From: JALYNX01 sp040905925
Lineage (GTDB): Bacteria > Actinomycetota > Acidimicrobiia > Spongiisociales > ZC4RG35
DNA length: 45,036 nt
Assembly (NCBI GenBank): GCA_040905925.1
Contig: JBBDQO010000043.1
Coordinates: 1-45,036 of the forward strand
Reading direction: 5' to 3'
This document shows positions 1 to 7,454 of the stretch, piece after piece. How positions within the stretch are numbered: position 1 is the stretch's first letter; each line of letters begins with the position of its first letter. The notes under the pieces were generated by a model. That model did no database searches. It had not been told where the DNA came from and saw only the letters and a program-made list of their open reading frames with translations. Made by a program: the position numbers and the translations under genes.

Positions 1-64
1 AGTGGTCGTCACCCGTGCCTTCGGTCCACTCCCCGGCGATGAAGAGCTTGAGATCGGTCGCCAT
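1..64 (-). CDS. Aldehyde dehydrogenase, N-terminal fragment (runs off the left edge)
   Basis: The reverse strand opens with an ATG at 64-62 and reads MATDLKLFIAGEWTEGTGDD, then leaves the window. A phenylalanine-isoleucine-x-glycine-glutamate-tryptophan string near the N-terminus is typical of NAD(P)-dependent aldehyde dehydrogenases. The gene is divergent from a second aldehyde dehydrogenase that starts at 127 (or 88), and the two share a short promoter region with a perfect palindrome at 99-112. Only 21 codons are visible, so the catalytic residues and substrate class cannot be judged. The reading frame and start are clear; the family call rests on the N-terminal motif and the context. Confidence 0.6.
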   Translation of the reverse strand, partial: MATDLKLFIAGEWTEGTGDDH

Positions 65-98
65 GGCCCAAGGGTAGTTTCAAGGCCGTGTCTCAGGT

Positions 99-119
99 TG
101 AACGACCGTTCAGTATAAT
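99..119. promoter_or_regulatory. Palindromic operator and -10 box between divergent aldehyde dehydrogenase genes
   Basis: A perfect inverted repeat TGAACG-AC-CGTTCA occupies 99-112. It is followed two bases later by a consensus -10 hexamer TATAAT at 114-119, which would start transcription near 126, directly at the GTG at 127. The palindrome therefore lies between the -35 and -10 positions of the rightward promoter, where a bound repressor would block it. The same segment read leftward contains TATACT, a possible -10 for the divergent gene. A short palindrome of this form is typical of TetR-family operators; the regulator itself is not in the window. Confidence 0.55.
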
Positions 120-126
120 CCCGGCG

Positions 127-1581
127 GTGACGGATCACCTCCTGATCGACGGGCGTCTCGAGCCCGGGCACGGAGACCCGTTCGACGTCATCAACCCGGC
201 CACCGGCCAGGCCCATGCCACGCTCCGGGCCGCCGACATGAGTCAACTGGGGGCGGCCACCGCGGCTGCCAGCCAGGCCCAGCCCGGGTGGCAGGCCCTT
301 GCCCAGCCCGAGCGCACCAGGCGGCTTCTGGCAATCTCGGAGGAGATCGAGGCCAACCGTGATCAATTGGCCGAGGCGCTCACATTCGAGACCGGGCGGC
401 CCCTCACTCGTAACCACCTCTACGTCGACATGGCCCGGGACATCTTCCGTCAATACGCCGAGCTGGCGCGGGCCATTGGCGGTCGGATCGCACCCTCCAA
501 CGATCCTGGCCAGCTCTCGCTGGTGATCAAGGCTCCGTATGGGGTGGTGGGCTGTCTCATCCCATGGAACTACCCGCTGCTCCTCCTGGTGTTCAAGGTG
601 GCGCCCGCGCTCGCGGTGGGCAACACGGTGGTGATCAAACCGGCGTCGGAGACCCCGCTCTCGCTCCAGGTGCTGGCCGAGATCTTCGCCGAGCACCTGC
701 CAGCAGGTGTCGCCAACACGTTGATGGGGCCGGGCCGGACCATCGGCGAAGGCTTGGTCATCGACCCCTTGGTGGACATGGTCGCCTTCACCGGCTCCAC
801 CGAGGTCGGCCGTCGGCTCGGAGTCCTCTGCGCCGAAGTGGTGAAGCCGTCCCACCTCGAGTTGGGGGGCAAGGACCCGGCGATCGTGTTCGACGATATC
901 GATCCCAGCGTCGCCGCCGAGGGTGTGGCCTGGGCTTCCTTCCTCAACGCGGGCCAGGTGTGCACCTCGACCGAGCGGGTCTACGTCCACCGGAGCCTTC
1001 ATGACCAGTTCGTCGACCGGGCGGTGGCCATAACCAAGGGGATCCGTCTTGGCGACCCTTTCGAGAAGACCACCCAGGTGGGGCCGATGCGCAGCGAGAG
1101 CCGCAGGCGAAGCGTCCTCGAGATGGTCGACCGGGCGAGGGACAGCGGTGCCCATGTGGTGGCCGGTGGCGCCGCCCTCGACCGGCCCGGCTTCTTCGTG
1201 GAGCCGACCGTGGTGGTCGACGTCAATCACGAGATGGAGTTGATGCGTGAAGAGACTTTCGGCCCGGTGATGCCGATCATGGCGTTCGACGATGACGACG
1301 AGGCGTTTCGCCTCGCCGCCGACACCCCCTACGGGTTGGGGGCCAGTCTCTACACGTCGAGCCCGACCCGGGTGGAAAGGGCTTATCGGGAGTTGCGGGT
1401 GGGTACCGTCTGGGTCAACGACCCCGTCGTCGACAACCTCGCAGCGCCGTTTGGCGGGGTTCGGGCTAGTGGTGACGCCAGGGAGTTGGGTGTGGAGGCA
1501 CTCGACAGTTTCACAACCGCAAGACATGTGCATTGGAACCTGGAGCTAGTTCCCAAGCCGTGGTGGTTTCGAGAGGAGTGA
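127..1581 (+). CDS. NAD(P)-dependent aldehyde dehydrogenase
   Basis: This is a full-length aldehyde dehydrogenase (484 aa from the GTG at 127; an in-frame GTG at 88 would add 13). Counting from 127, visible landmarks are the PWNYP motif with the active-site Asn near 148, the cofactor-binding VVIKPASE (Lys near 171), the FTGSTEVG Rossmann turn near 221-228, the general base Glu near 245 in LELGGKDP, and the catalytic Cys near 279 in NAGQVCTS. The enzyme oxidises an aldehyde to the acid; the motif set resembles betaine, succinate-semialdehyde or aromatic aldehyde dehydrogenases, but the substrate cannot be read. I prefer 127 because a TATAAT box at 114-119 would give a leaderless transcript there. 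The aminotransferase gene begins 3 bases after the stop, so the two are probably one operon. Confidence 0.88.
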   Translation: MTDHLLIDGRLEPGHGDPFDVINPATGQAHATLRAADMSQLGAATAAASQAQPGWQALAQPERTRRLLAISEEIEANRDQLAEALTFETGRPLTRNHLYVDMARDIFRQYAELARAIGGRIAPSNDPGQLSLVIKAPYGVVGCLIPWNYPLLLLVFKVAPALAVGNTVVIKPASETPLSLQVLAEIFAEHLPAGVANTLMGPGRTIGEGLVIDPLVDMVAFTGSTEVGRRLGVLCAEVVKPSHLELGGKDPAIVFDDIDPSVAAEGVAWASFLNAGQVCTSTERVYVHRSLHDQFVDRAVAITKGIRLGDPFEKTTQVGPMRSESRRRSVLEMVDRARDSGAHVVAGGAALDRPGFFVEPTVVVDVNHEMELMREETFGPVMPIMAFDDDDEAFRLAADTPYGLGASLYTSSPTRVERAYRELRVGTVWVNDPVVDNLAAPFGGVRASGDARELGVEALDSFTTARHVHWNLELVPKPWWFREE

Positions 1582-1584
1582 GAG

Positions 1585-2901
1585 ATGAGTCTCCAGGGTG
1601 ATAAGACCAGAGAGTGGTTTCAGAGAGCTTCGGCGGTGCTGGTGAACGGTGTCTCCAGCCAGTTCCGTTACTGGGGCGACGAGGACACCATGGTCATCGA
1701 CCACGGCAAGGCCGGTCATGTCTTCGACATGGACGGCAAGCGCTACATCGATTATCAGTGCGGTTTCGGCCCGATCATCCTCGGCCACGGTGAGCTGTCG
1801 GTGTCGGCCGCGGTGGCAGAGGCGGCAGGGGAAGCCACCAGCTTCGCCATGACCCAGCGACGCGAGATCGAGGCCGCAGAAAAGGTCGTCGCCACCCTCG
1901 GCTGGCCGGACTTCATGCGGTTCACCAACACCGGGACCGAGGCCACCATGCACGCCATCCGGCTGGCTCGAGGGGTGACCGGGCGCGACGTGGTCATCAA
2001 GTTCGAGGGCCAATACCACGGGATGCACGACTACGTCTTGTTCTCGACCGCGGGTGTTCCCGTGAGCGGTCTCGGGTCCCGTCTCCAGCCGGTTCCGCTG
2101 CAATCGAGCTCGGGCATCCCCGAGTCGATCCGGTCCTACATAAGGACCCTGCCCTTCAACGACCTCGAGCACGTGGAGCGAGCCTTTCGTGACGAAGGGC
2201 GCCGGATCGCGGCGGTGATCGTCGAACCGATGCTGGGCAACGCTTTCGGCATCCTCCCCCAGCCGGGGTTCCTCGAAGGACTGCGTCGTCTCTGCGACGA
2301 GTACCGGACCGTTCTCATCTTCGACGAGGTGAAGACCGGGTTTCGGGTCGCCCTCGGTGGCGCCCACGAGCGGTTCGGAGTCGCACCCGACATGGGCACC
2401 TACGCCAAGGCGCTTGGCAACGGATTCCCGGTGGCGGCGGTCGCTTTTCGTGATTGGGTGGCGGAGGGGTGGAGGCGCGGTGGCATCGCCCAGGCCGGGA
2501 CCTACTCCGGGGGCGGGATCGCCTCGGCTGCGGCCGGTGCCACCCTCGACCTGCTCCGTACCGGTGAGCCCTTGGCGCGAGTCAAAAAGACCGGACAGGC
2601 GTTGATGGAGGGATTGGAGAAGATCCTGGCCGACAAGGGTGTGGAGGGGAAGACGGTGGGTGATCCGGCGATGTTCTCGATATTCCTCGGTGAGGGCGAT
2701 CTCAACGAGTTCCGCGATGCCAGCAAGCACGACGACGAGCGATATGACGATGTCATATTCCGGATGATTCGAAAGGGCGTCATGCCCTGTCCCGACGCTT
2801 TGGAGCCCTGGTTCATCTGCGCCGCCCATACCGAGGACGATGTGGCCACCACCCTTCAGGTGTTCGAGGAGTCGCTCACGGAGTCCCTGGCCGGCGATTG
2901 A
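1585..2901 (+). CDS. Class III aminotransferase, glutamate-1-semialdehyde aminomutase-like
   Basis: A 438-aa PLP-dependent fold-type I enzyme. Key features are TNTGTEATMHAIRLAR (about 114-129, phosphate binding), EGQYHG (141-146), the cofactor-binding FDEVKTGFR (246-254, Asp247) and the Schiff-base lysine Lys275 in GTYAKALGNG. The sequence AGTYSGGGIASAAAGATL after it corresponds to the GTYxGNPLAMAAG region of HemL-like proteins, with changed residues. It probably transfers or shifts an amino group on a small semialdehyde or keto acid. Its position in an operon with an aldehyde dehydrogenase, rather than with haem genes, argues against a role as HemL itself. It overlaps the next gene by 4 bases. 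The family is secure; the substrate is unknown. Confidence 0.85.
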   Translation: MSLQGDKTREWFQRASAVLVNGVSSQFRYWGDEDTMVIDHGKAGHVFDMDGKRYIDYQCGFGPIILGHGELSVSAAVAEAAGEATSFAMTQRREIEAAEKVVATLGWPDFMRFTNTGTEATMHAIRLARGVTGRDVVIKFEGQYHGMHDYVLFSTAGVPVSGLGSRLQPVPLQSSSGIPESIRSYIRTLPFNDLEHVERAFRDEGRRIAAVIVEPMLGNAFGILPQPGFLEGLRRLCDEYRTVLIFDEVKTGFRVALGGAHERFGVAPDMGTYAKALGNGFPVAAVAFRDWVAEGWRRGGIAQAGTYSGGGIASAAAGATLDLLRTGEPLARVKKTGQALMEGLEKILADKGVEGKTVGDPAMFSIFLGEGDLNEFRDASKHDDERYDDVIFRMIRKGVMPCPDALEPWFICAAHTEDDVATTLQVFEESLTESLAGD

Positions 2902-3332
2902 TACGCAGGGCAGTTCCCGGCGACCTCGACGTCGTCCTCGAGCTCTCCAAGGAGTTCTGCGTGCTCGACGGGCACGTCTTCGAGGTGGAGCGGGTCAAGC
3001 CGGCCTTGATCCCCCTTCTGGCGTCAGATGAGCTCGGGGTGGTCCATCTAGTGGAGGAGGAGGGCTGGGCCCTCGGTTACGCCGTTGTCACCTGGGGCTA
3101 CAGCCTCGAGTCCGGTGGGCGTGATGCGTTGATCGACGAGATCTACATCCGGGACCGGGGATCGGGCGTGGGGACCTCGCTACTGGGCGCGATTCTCGAA
3201 GACCTCAAGGCCCGGGGGCTTCGCCGTTTGGTCCTCGAGACCGAGAAGTCCAACGAGGCAGCGAGACGTTTCTACGCCAGACACGGCTTCGTCTCCGAGG
3301 ACTCGGTGCGGATGAGCCTCGACCTAACGTGA
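2898..3332 (+). CDS. GNAT-family N-acetyltransferase
   Basis: A 144-aa protein starting at a TTG that overlaps the aminotransferase stop by 4 bases, which indicates translational coupling. It begins IRRAVPGDLDVVLEL, the usual first strand of a GNAT domain, and has the acetyl-CoA pyrophosphate loop IRDRGSGVGTSLL (about 87-99). It ends with LETEKSNEAARRFYARHGF, the conserved C-terminal part in which an asparagine and an aromatic residue border the active site. It transfers an acetyl group from acetyl-CoA to an amine; the acceptor cannot be inferred. Its place in the aldehyde dehydrogenase/aminotransferase operon suggests acylation of an amine related to that pathway, but this is only inference. 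Confidence 0.8.
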   Translation: MIRRAVPGDLDVVLELSKEFCVLDGHVFEVERVKPALIPLLASDELGVVHLVEEEGWALGYAVVTWGYSLESGGRDALIDEIYIRDRGSGVGTSLLGAILEDLKARGLRRLVLETEKSNEAARRFYARHGFVSEDSVRMSLDLT

Positions 3333-3336
3333 TCAC

Positions 3337-4086
3337 ATGATCCAGGTTGTCATCTCAGGGGCAGGCGGGAAGCTGGCGACCGCGATTGCGGAGGCGGTGC
3401 TCGCCACCGACGACCTCGAGTTGTCCGGGTTGTTCAATCCCAAACGGGCCGGCCAGTCGCTTCTGGGTGTCACGGTGAGCGGCGATCCTGACTCCATGAA
3501 GGGTGAAGTTGTGGTGGAGACTGCGCATCCCGACGTTGTCCTCGACAACTTGAGTCATTGGCGGTCTGCGGGCGGGGCGGTTGTGGTCGGGACCTCCGGG
3601 TTCACCCCCGAGCGGTTGGCGAATCTCCGCGAGATGTGGGGCAGCAATGGGTCACCGTGTTTGGTGGTGCCCAACTTCTCGATCGGCGCGGTGCTGATGA
3701 TGAGGTTCGCCGCCGAAGCGGCGCCCCATTTCGAAAGCGTGGAGATAGTGGAACGGCACAGCTCGACCAAACCCGACGCCCCCTCTGGGACCGCCCTGGC
3801 CTCGGCGATGGGCATTGCGGCCGCAGGAGGCCACTCGGCCGAGGGCTCGACGGAGTTGGTGGAGGGGGCGCGGGGCGCCTCTGTCCAAGGAGTCCGGGTG
3901 CACTCTCTGCGGCTTCCGGGGCTGATCTCCCAACAGGAAGTGGCATTGTCCAACTCCGGTGAGGTGCTCTCCATCGAGCACATGTCGACCAACTATCAGT
4001 CGTTTGCGTCCGGCGCTCTCTTGGCGATCCGCAAGGTTGGTGACCTCGATCCGGGGGTGCATCTCGGTCTAGACAGCGTCTTATAG
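3337..4086 (+). CDS. dapB: 4-hydroxy-tetrahydrodipicolinate reductase
   Basis: A 249-aa NAD(P)H-dependent reductase of the lysine/diaminopimelate pathway. It reduces hydroxy-tetrahydrodipicolinate to tetrahydrodipicolinate in the cytoplasm. It shows an N-terminal Rossmann motif VVISGAGGKLATAI, GTSGFTPERL near 88-97, PNFSIGAVLMMRFAAEAA (about 110-127) and the signature ERHSSTKPDAPSGTALASA. The C-terminus keeps HSLRLPGLISQQEV and SFASGALLAIRKV. In the catalytic stretch the usual His-His doublet reads His-Ser: the first His and the Lys are kept, while two flanking His positions are Ser and Thr. It starts 4 bases after the GNAT stop. No dapA is adjacent. Confidence 0.85.
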   Translation: MIQVVISGAGGKLATAIAEAVLATDDLELSGLFNPKRAGQSLLGVTVSGDPDSMKGEVVVETAHPDVVLDNLSHWRSAGGAVVVGTSGFTPERLANLREMWGSNGSPCLVVPNFSIGAVLMMRFAAEAAPHFESVEIVERHSSTKPDAPSGTALASAMGIAAAGGHSAEGSTELVEGARGASVQGVRVHSLRLPGLISQQEVALSNSGEVLSIEHMSTNYQSFASGALLAIRKVGDLDPGVHLGLDSVL

Positions 4087-4217
4087 CCGGCATGTCGTAA
4101 CCACGGAGCGGAAGCCCCGGCCGACCGGCGTCTGTTCGCCCGAGGCGGTAATCGCGCGACGTAGGGTCTCAGCGGTCGAGATGAGGGTTGGCCGAGGGCG
4201 AAGTCGGCCGGAATCAA

Positions 4218-5024
4218 CTAGAACACCCACACCGTCAAAGCCCCGATGGCCAGACAGTAGAGGGCAAATGGCAGCAGCCCGAACCGTCTCAATGAGGCCA
4301 TCAGCAAGCCAATCGCCAGGTACCCGGTAATCCCGGCGACCACCACCCCCAGGATCAGGACCGGTTCGAAGCCGCCGGAGTCGGTGATCCGATAGAGCTC
4401 GAGGAATCCGGCCCCGGTGACCGCCGGAATCCCGAGCAGGAACGAGAATCGGGCGGCCTCCAACGGTTCGATCCGACGGGCGCTGCCGACGGAGATTGTG
4501 GTGCCCGATCTGGAGATACCGGGTATGAGCGCCAGAGCCTGCGCCAGGCCGATGAGCATGGAATCTGGCACCCGCATCTCCATGATGCGCAGGGTCCCGG
4601 ATGCCACCTTGGAACCGAGGAACAAGATCAGACCGTTCCCGATCAGGGCCCAGCCCACGTTGGAGATGGTTGTCTGGAACAGATTGAGGTCGTCGGCCAG
4701 GGGCAACCCGAACACCACGGCCGGGATGGTTCCGATAGCGACCAGGATTGCGATCTTGCGCCCCTCCGGGTCGGTCCTGAATCGAATGACTCGAGCCACA
4801 TCGTGACGGAAATAGATGAACATCGCTACCAGCGTCCCCAGATGAAGTACCGCCGTCGTAGCCAACGCCGGTGGCTCCACATCGAAGCCGAGCTCGTTGA
4901 GTAGGGCGGGGATGACTACGAGGTGACCATCCGAGGAAACCGGAAGGAACTCGGTGACGCCTTGGATGAGTCCCCATATGACAGCGGCGAGCACGGCGGC
5001 ACGGTAACGCTCACCTGGTGGCAA
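4218..5024 (-). CDS. uppP: Undecaprenyl-diphosphatase
   Basis: A 268-aa integral membrane phosphatase of the UppP/BacA family, which dephosphorylates undecaprenyl pyrophosphate to recycle the lipid carrier for peptidoglycan and other envelope polymers. The two signature loops are present: GLIQGVTEFLPVSSDGHL near the N-terminus (the Glu and the Ser-rich turn are catalytic) and LIPGISRSGTTISVG near 165-180 with the catalytic Arg. The remaining sequence forms about seven or eight hydrophobic helices. The TTG at 5024 overlaps the SAF-domain gene by 14 bases. A GTG at 4994 is an alternative start but has no visible ribosome binding site. It is convergent with dapB, with 131 bases between the stops. 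Confidence 0.9.
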   Translation of the reverse strand: MPPGERYRAAVLAAVIWGLIQGVTEFLPVSSDGHLVVIPALLNELGFDVEPPALATTAVLHLGTLVAMFIYFRHDVARVIRFRTDPEGRKIAILVAIGTIPAVVFGLPLADDLNLFQTTISNVGWALIGNGLILFLGSKVASGTLRIMEMRVPDSMLIGLAQALALIPGISRSGTTISVGSARRIEPLEAARFSFLLGIPAVTGAGFLELYRITDSGGFEPVLILGVVVAGITGYLAIGLLMASLRRFGLLPFALYCLAIGALTVWVF

Positions 5025-5529
5025 TCATGACTGCGACCCTGCCGTTGACCGTTGCCGCCGCCACCTCCGCGGCGTTCTCTCCGGACACGGCAACGCTGCC
5101 AACACCCGACCCCAAGGGGTCGTCGGTGACCCCTGTCGCCACCACGGCGGGCACCACCGATCCGGTGTCGAGGAGGAGCACCCGGGCCCTGTCGCCAGGA
5201 GCTGCACCCCCCGGGAGGGCGATTTCTATGGTCCACCACCCGTTCGGGATCTTGCCCTCGCGGGCTCCGACCGTTGAGGCCAGGATGGGCTCACCGGCTG
5301 CAATGTCTGTCAGCGCCACCCCAGCGAGAGTCACCGGCTCCAACATCTCGGCGGGGACGCGTTGCAGCCGGCTGTTCCAGTCACCGATCTCTGCGCCCGC
5401 GGCGATGTCCTCGGTGGCGAAGGGATGCTCGACCGATGCCTGTGGGCGCAGTTCGACCCAGAGGGCACCCAAGACGATCAGTCCTGCCGCGATCCAACGT
5501 CCCCACGGGGGTGTCTGTAACCAGAGCAC
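5011..5529 (-). CDS. SAF-domain (CpaB-like) membrane-anchored protein
   Basis: A 172-aa protein with one membrane helix near residues 12-30 (WIAAGLIVLGALWVELR) and then a SAF-like segment. That segment runs through TEDIAAGAEIGDWNSRLQRV, VALTDIAAGEPI and a C-terminal beta-rich part. SAF domains of this type occur in CpaB/FlgA-like proteins, where they bind carbohydrate or assist pilus or flagellar assembly outside the membrane. No pilus genes are nearby. The gene lies between the FmdB-type zinc ribbon gene and uppP, and its 3' end overlaps uppP. Its function here is unknown; the family assignment is by motif only. Confidence 0.6.
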   Translation of the reverse strand: MLWLQTPPWGRWIAAGLIVLGALWVELRPQASVEHPFATEDIAAGAEIGDWNSRLQRVPAEMLEPVTLAGVALTDIAAGEPILASTVGAREGKIPNGWWTIEIALPGGAAPGDRARVLLLDTGSVVPAVVATGVTDDPLGSGVGSVAVSGENAAEVAAATVNGRVAVMIATR

Positions 5530-5577
5530 GTCTCGAACGTACGGGTGGGACTCGCCAACCGGAAGAGGGCTGACCGT

Positions 5578-5928
5578 TCAGTCGGTGGAATGGGAGGGGG
5601 TCGGCGAGGGCACCGATGACGTGGATGGCTGCGTCGAGGAAGATCCGGATCCATCTTTGGCCCTCGACCCGTCTTTGGCCTTCGGCCCGTCTTTGGCCTT
5701 CGATCCGTCCTTGGTCTTCGACCCGTCGTCTTTCTTGGACGATCTCGAGGAAGCGCGGGCGTCGGTGCTGTAGAACCCGGGCCCTTTGAAAACCACACCG
5801 CGGGCGTGGAACACCTTCTGGAGGTCGCCGCCACATTTCTCATGCCGGCGCAGTGGCTTCTCCGAGAAGGACTGGACCTTTTCGAAGGTGTCGCCACACG
5901 ACTTGCAGACGTATTCGTAGGTAGGCAT
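5578..5928 (-). CDS. FmdB/Ruc-type zinc ribbon protein with disordered repeat tail
   Basis: A 116-aa protein that begins MPTYEYVCKSCGDTFEKVQ, the standard FmdB zinc-ribbon start. The first metal pair is Cys8/Cys11. The second would be His29/Cys32 in RHEKCGG, where most members have two Cys. GVVFKGPGFYSTD (about 44-56) is the other family hallmark. The tail (residues 60-116) is charged and Ser-rich, with a six-residue repeat of the form DGSKAK encoded by an 18-bp tandem repeat. In Mycobacterium tuberculosis the FmdB-type protein near galU (Rv0991c, Ruc) is a redox-regulated chaperone with the same layout. The location near plsY-galU supports a similar role, which remains inference. Confidence 0.75.
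   Translation of the reverse strand: MPTYEYVCKSCGDTFEKVQSFSEKPLRRHEKCGGDLQKVFHARGVVFKGPGFYSTDARASSRSSKKDDGSKTKDGSKAKDGPKAKDGSRAKDGSGSSSTQPSTSSVPSPTPSHSTD
5655..5726 (-). repeat. 18-bp tandem repeat within the zinc-ribbon gene
   Basis: Four consecutive 18-bp units, at 5655-5672, 5673-5690, 5691-5708 and 5709-5726, each begin CTTTGG or CCTTGG and end CCGT. They encode the Asp-Gly-Ser-Lys-x-Lys repeats of the disordered tail. The units differ by a few substitutions, so the array is not freshly expanded but could vary in copy number between strains. Confidence 0.8.
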
Positions 5929-6018
5929 GGAGATCTGACCGCGGGAGGGGTGAACCGCGATCGTACAACCGCCAGGTGCTCACTTCCATTCCGGCCCCGG
6001 GCAATATGATCGCGGTCG

Positions 6019-6642
6019 ATGTCACCTGGTCTGGCGATCCCGCTTGCGCTCCTGGCGGCCTATGTCGTGGGCAGCATCGATTTCGCCGTGATCGTTGCCC
6101 GGATGCACGGTGTTGACATCCACCAGGCGGGCAGTGGCAACCCGGGGACTTCCAACGTCCTTCGCACCCTGGGCCGGCTGCCGGCCGCCATGGTTCTCGT
6201 CGGCGACATGCTGAAAGGCACGGTGGGGGCGGCGATGGGATGGGTGGCTTCGGGCGTTGCCGACCCCTCGGCTGTGGCTGATCCCATGGGTCAATGGGCG
6301 TTTGCCGCCGGGTTCGCCGCCGTGATCGGGCACTGCTATCCGATCTTCCACAGGTTCAAGGGTGGCAAGGGAGTCGCCACCGGGGCCGGGGTGCTGTTGT
6401 TCACGGTGCCGTTGGCCGCAGTGATCGAGTTGGTGCTCTGGGGAGTAATAGTGAAATTGACCAAGACGGCGTCGATAGGGTCACTCGTGATCATGGTGAT
6501 AACCATCCCGGTCCTGATCTGGCAGGGTGTCGGGGGCGCCTCGCTGGTATGGGTGGCCCTGATCATCGCTCTGATCATCTGGCGGCACCGGGGGAACATC
6601 CAACGCATGGTCGCCGGCAGGGAGCCCAAGGTGACCACATGA
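6019..6642 (+). CDS. plsY: Glycerol-3-phosphate acyltransferase (acyl-phosphate dependent)
   Basis: A 207-aa multi-spanning membrane enzyme that transfers an acyl group from acyl-phosphate to glycerol-3-phosphate, the first step of phospholipid synthesis. The three PlsY motifs are visible: YVVGSIDFAVIVAR near the N-terminus, GSGNPGTSNVLRTLG (about 38-52), and GHCYPIFHRFKGGKGVATGAG (about 108-128, Gly/Lys-rich loop). The rest is hydrophobic helices. It ends in an ATGA overlap with galU, so the two are translationally coupled. Confidence 0.92.
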   Translation: MSPGLAIPLALLAAYVVGSIDFAVIVARMHGVDIHQAGSGNPGTSNVLRTLGRLPAAMVLVGDMLKGTVGAAMGWVASGVADPSAVADPMGQWAFAAGFAAVIGHCYPIFHRFKGGKGVATGAGVLLFTVPLAAVIELVLWGVIVKLTKTASIGSLVIMVITIPVLIWQGVGGASLVWVALIIALIIWRHRGNIQRMVAGREPKVTT

Positions 6643-7454
6643 CAATCGATGTGGCGGTGATCCCGGCCGCAGGACGTGGGACCAGGATGCGTCCCGCCAC
6701 CCGGGTGGTGCCCAAGGCGCTGCTCACCGTCGTCGACCGCCCAGCCATCCAGTACGCCGTCGAGGAAGCCGCCCGGGCCGGGGCCCGAGAGGCCGTGGTG
6801 GTCGTCGATCTCGATGTCGGCCATCTGGTGGCACAACATTTCAACCTCGAGGGCCCGCTCCCCGGGCTGGAGGAGATCCTGCTTCGCCCCATCGTCCAGG
6901 AGGAGCCCCTGGGCCTGGGCCACGCGGTGAACGAGGCAGCAGACGTGGTCGGTGACCGGCCTTTCTTCTGTCTCCTGGCCGACAACATCGTCCGGCCTGG
7001 CGCCGACGTGTTGGCATCGCTCGCCGCCGGGAGCAGCGATGGGACGGTGTCGGTGGTTTGTCTTCGTGAGCTGACAGACGAGTACCTCTCCAAATACGGT
7101 GTGGTGGTCCCCACCTCCCCGATGGAGGACCGGTACCTCGATCTCGGGGGAGCAGTGGAAAAGCCCGGCATCGACCAGGCCCCCTCTCGGTTGGGGCTCG
7201 TCGGCCGTTACCTGTTCACCCCTGAGGTCTTCGGGCTCTTGGACAAGACATCGCCAGGGAGTGGGGGCGAGATTCAGCTCACCGACGCCATAGACGCATT
7301 GGGCAAAGCAGGGCGTCTCCGCGGCTACCTAGCCGAGGTCGACCTTCTCGACGTGGGGACCCCGCTCGGGCTGCTCGAAGCCTCGGTGGTACTTGGTGAG
7401 GATCAGTATGGCCAGGAGTTCAAGGGGTGGCTGGAGGGTCGACTCGGCTCGTGA
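6639..7454 (+). CDS. galU: UTP-glucose-1-phosphate uridylyltransferase
   Basis: A 271-aa nucleotidyltransferase that makes UDP-glucose from UTP and glucose-1-phosphate. The nucleotide-binding start is IPAAGRGTRMRPATRVVPKA (about residues 7-26). ADNIV (Asp-containing metal site) and GAVEKPG follow, and the domain ends with the usual DVGTPLG segment. The true start is the ATG at 6639, which overlaps the plsY stop as ATGA; the upstream in-frame extension is antisense-like and lacks homology. It overlaps moeA by GTGA. The galU-moeA pair is the conserved beginning of the actinobacterial Glp/GlpR neighbourhood. Confidence 0.9.
   Translation: MTIDVAVIPAAGRGTRMRPATRVVPKALLTVVDRPAIQYAVEEAARAGAREAVVVVDLDVGHLVAQHFNLEGPLPGLEEILLRPIVQEEPLGLGHAVNEAADVVGDRPFFCLLADNIVRPGADVLASLAAGSSDGTVSVVCLRELTDEYLSKYGVVVPTSPMEDRYLDLGGAVEKPGIDQAPSRLGLVGRYLFTPEVFGLLDKTSPGSGGEIQLTDAIDALGKAGRLRGYLAEVDLLDVGTPLGLLEASVVLGEDQYGQEFKGWLEGRLGS

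Noticed and set aside
1546..2829. 427-aa open frame on the minus strand opposite the aminotransferase
   Set aside because: It is the antisense of a well-supported gene, has no domain, and its length is explained by high-GC codon bias.
4081..4977. 298-aa minus-strand frame over uppP
   Set aside because: Same strand but a different frame from uppP; Arg/Pro/Gly-rich without motifs, a shadow of uppP.
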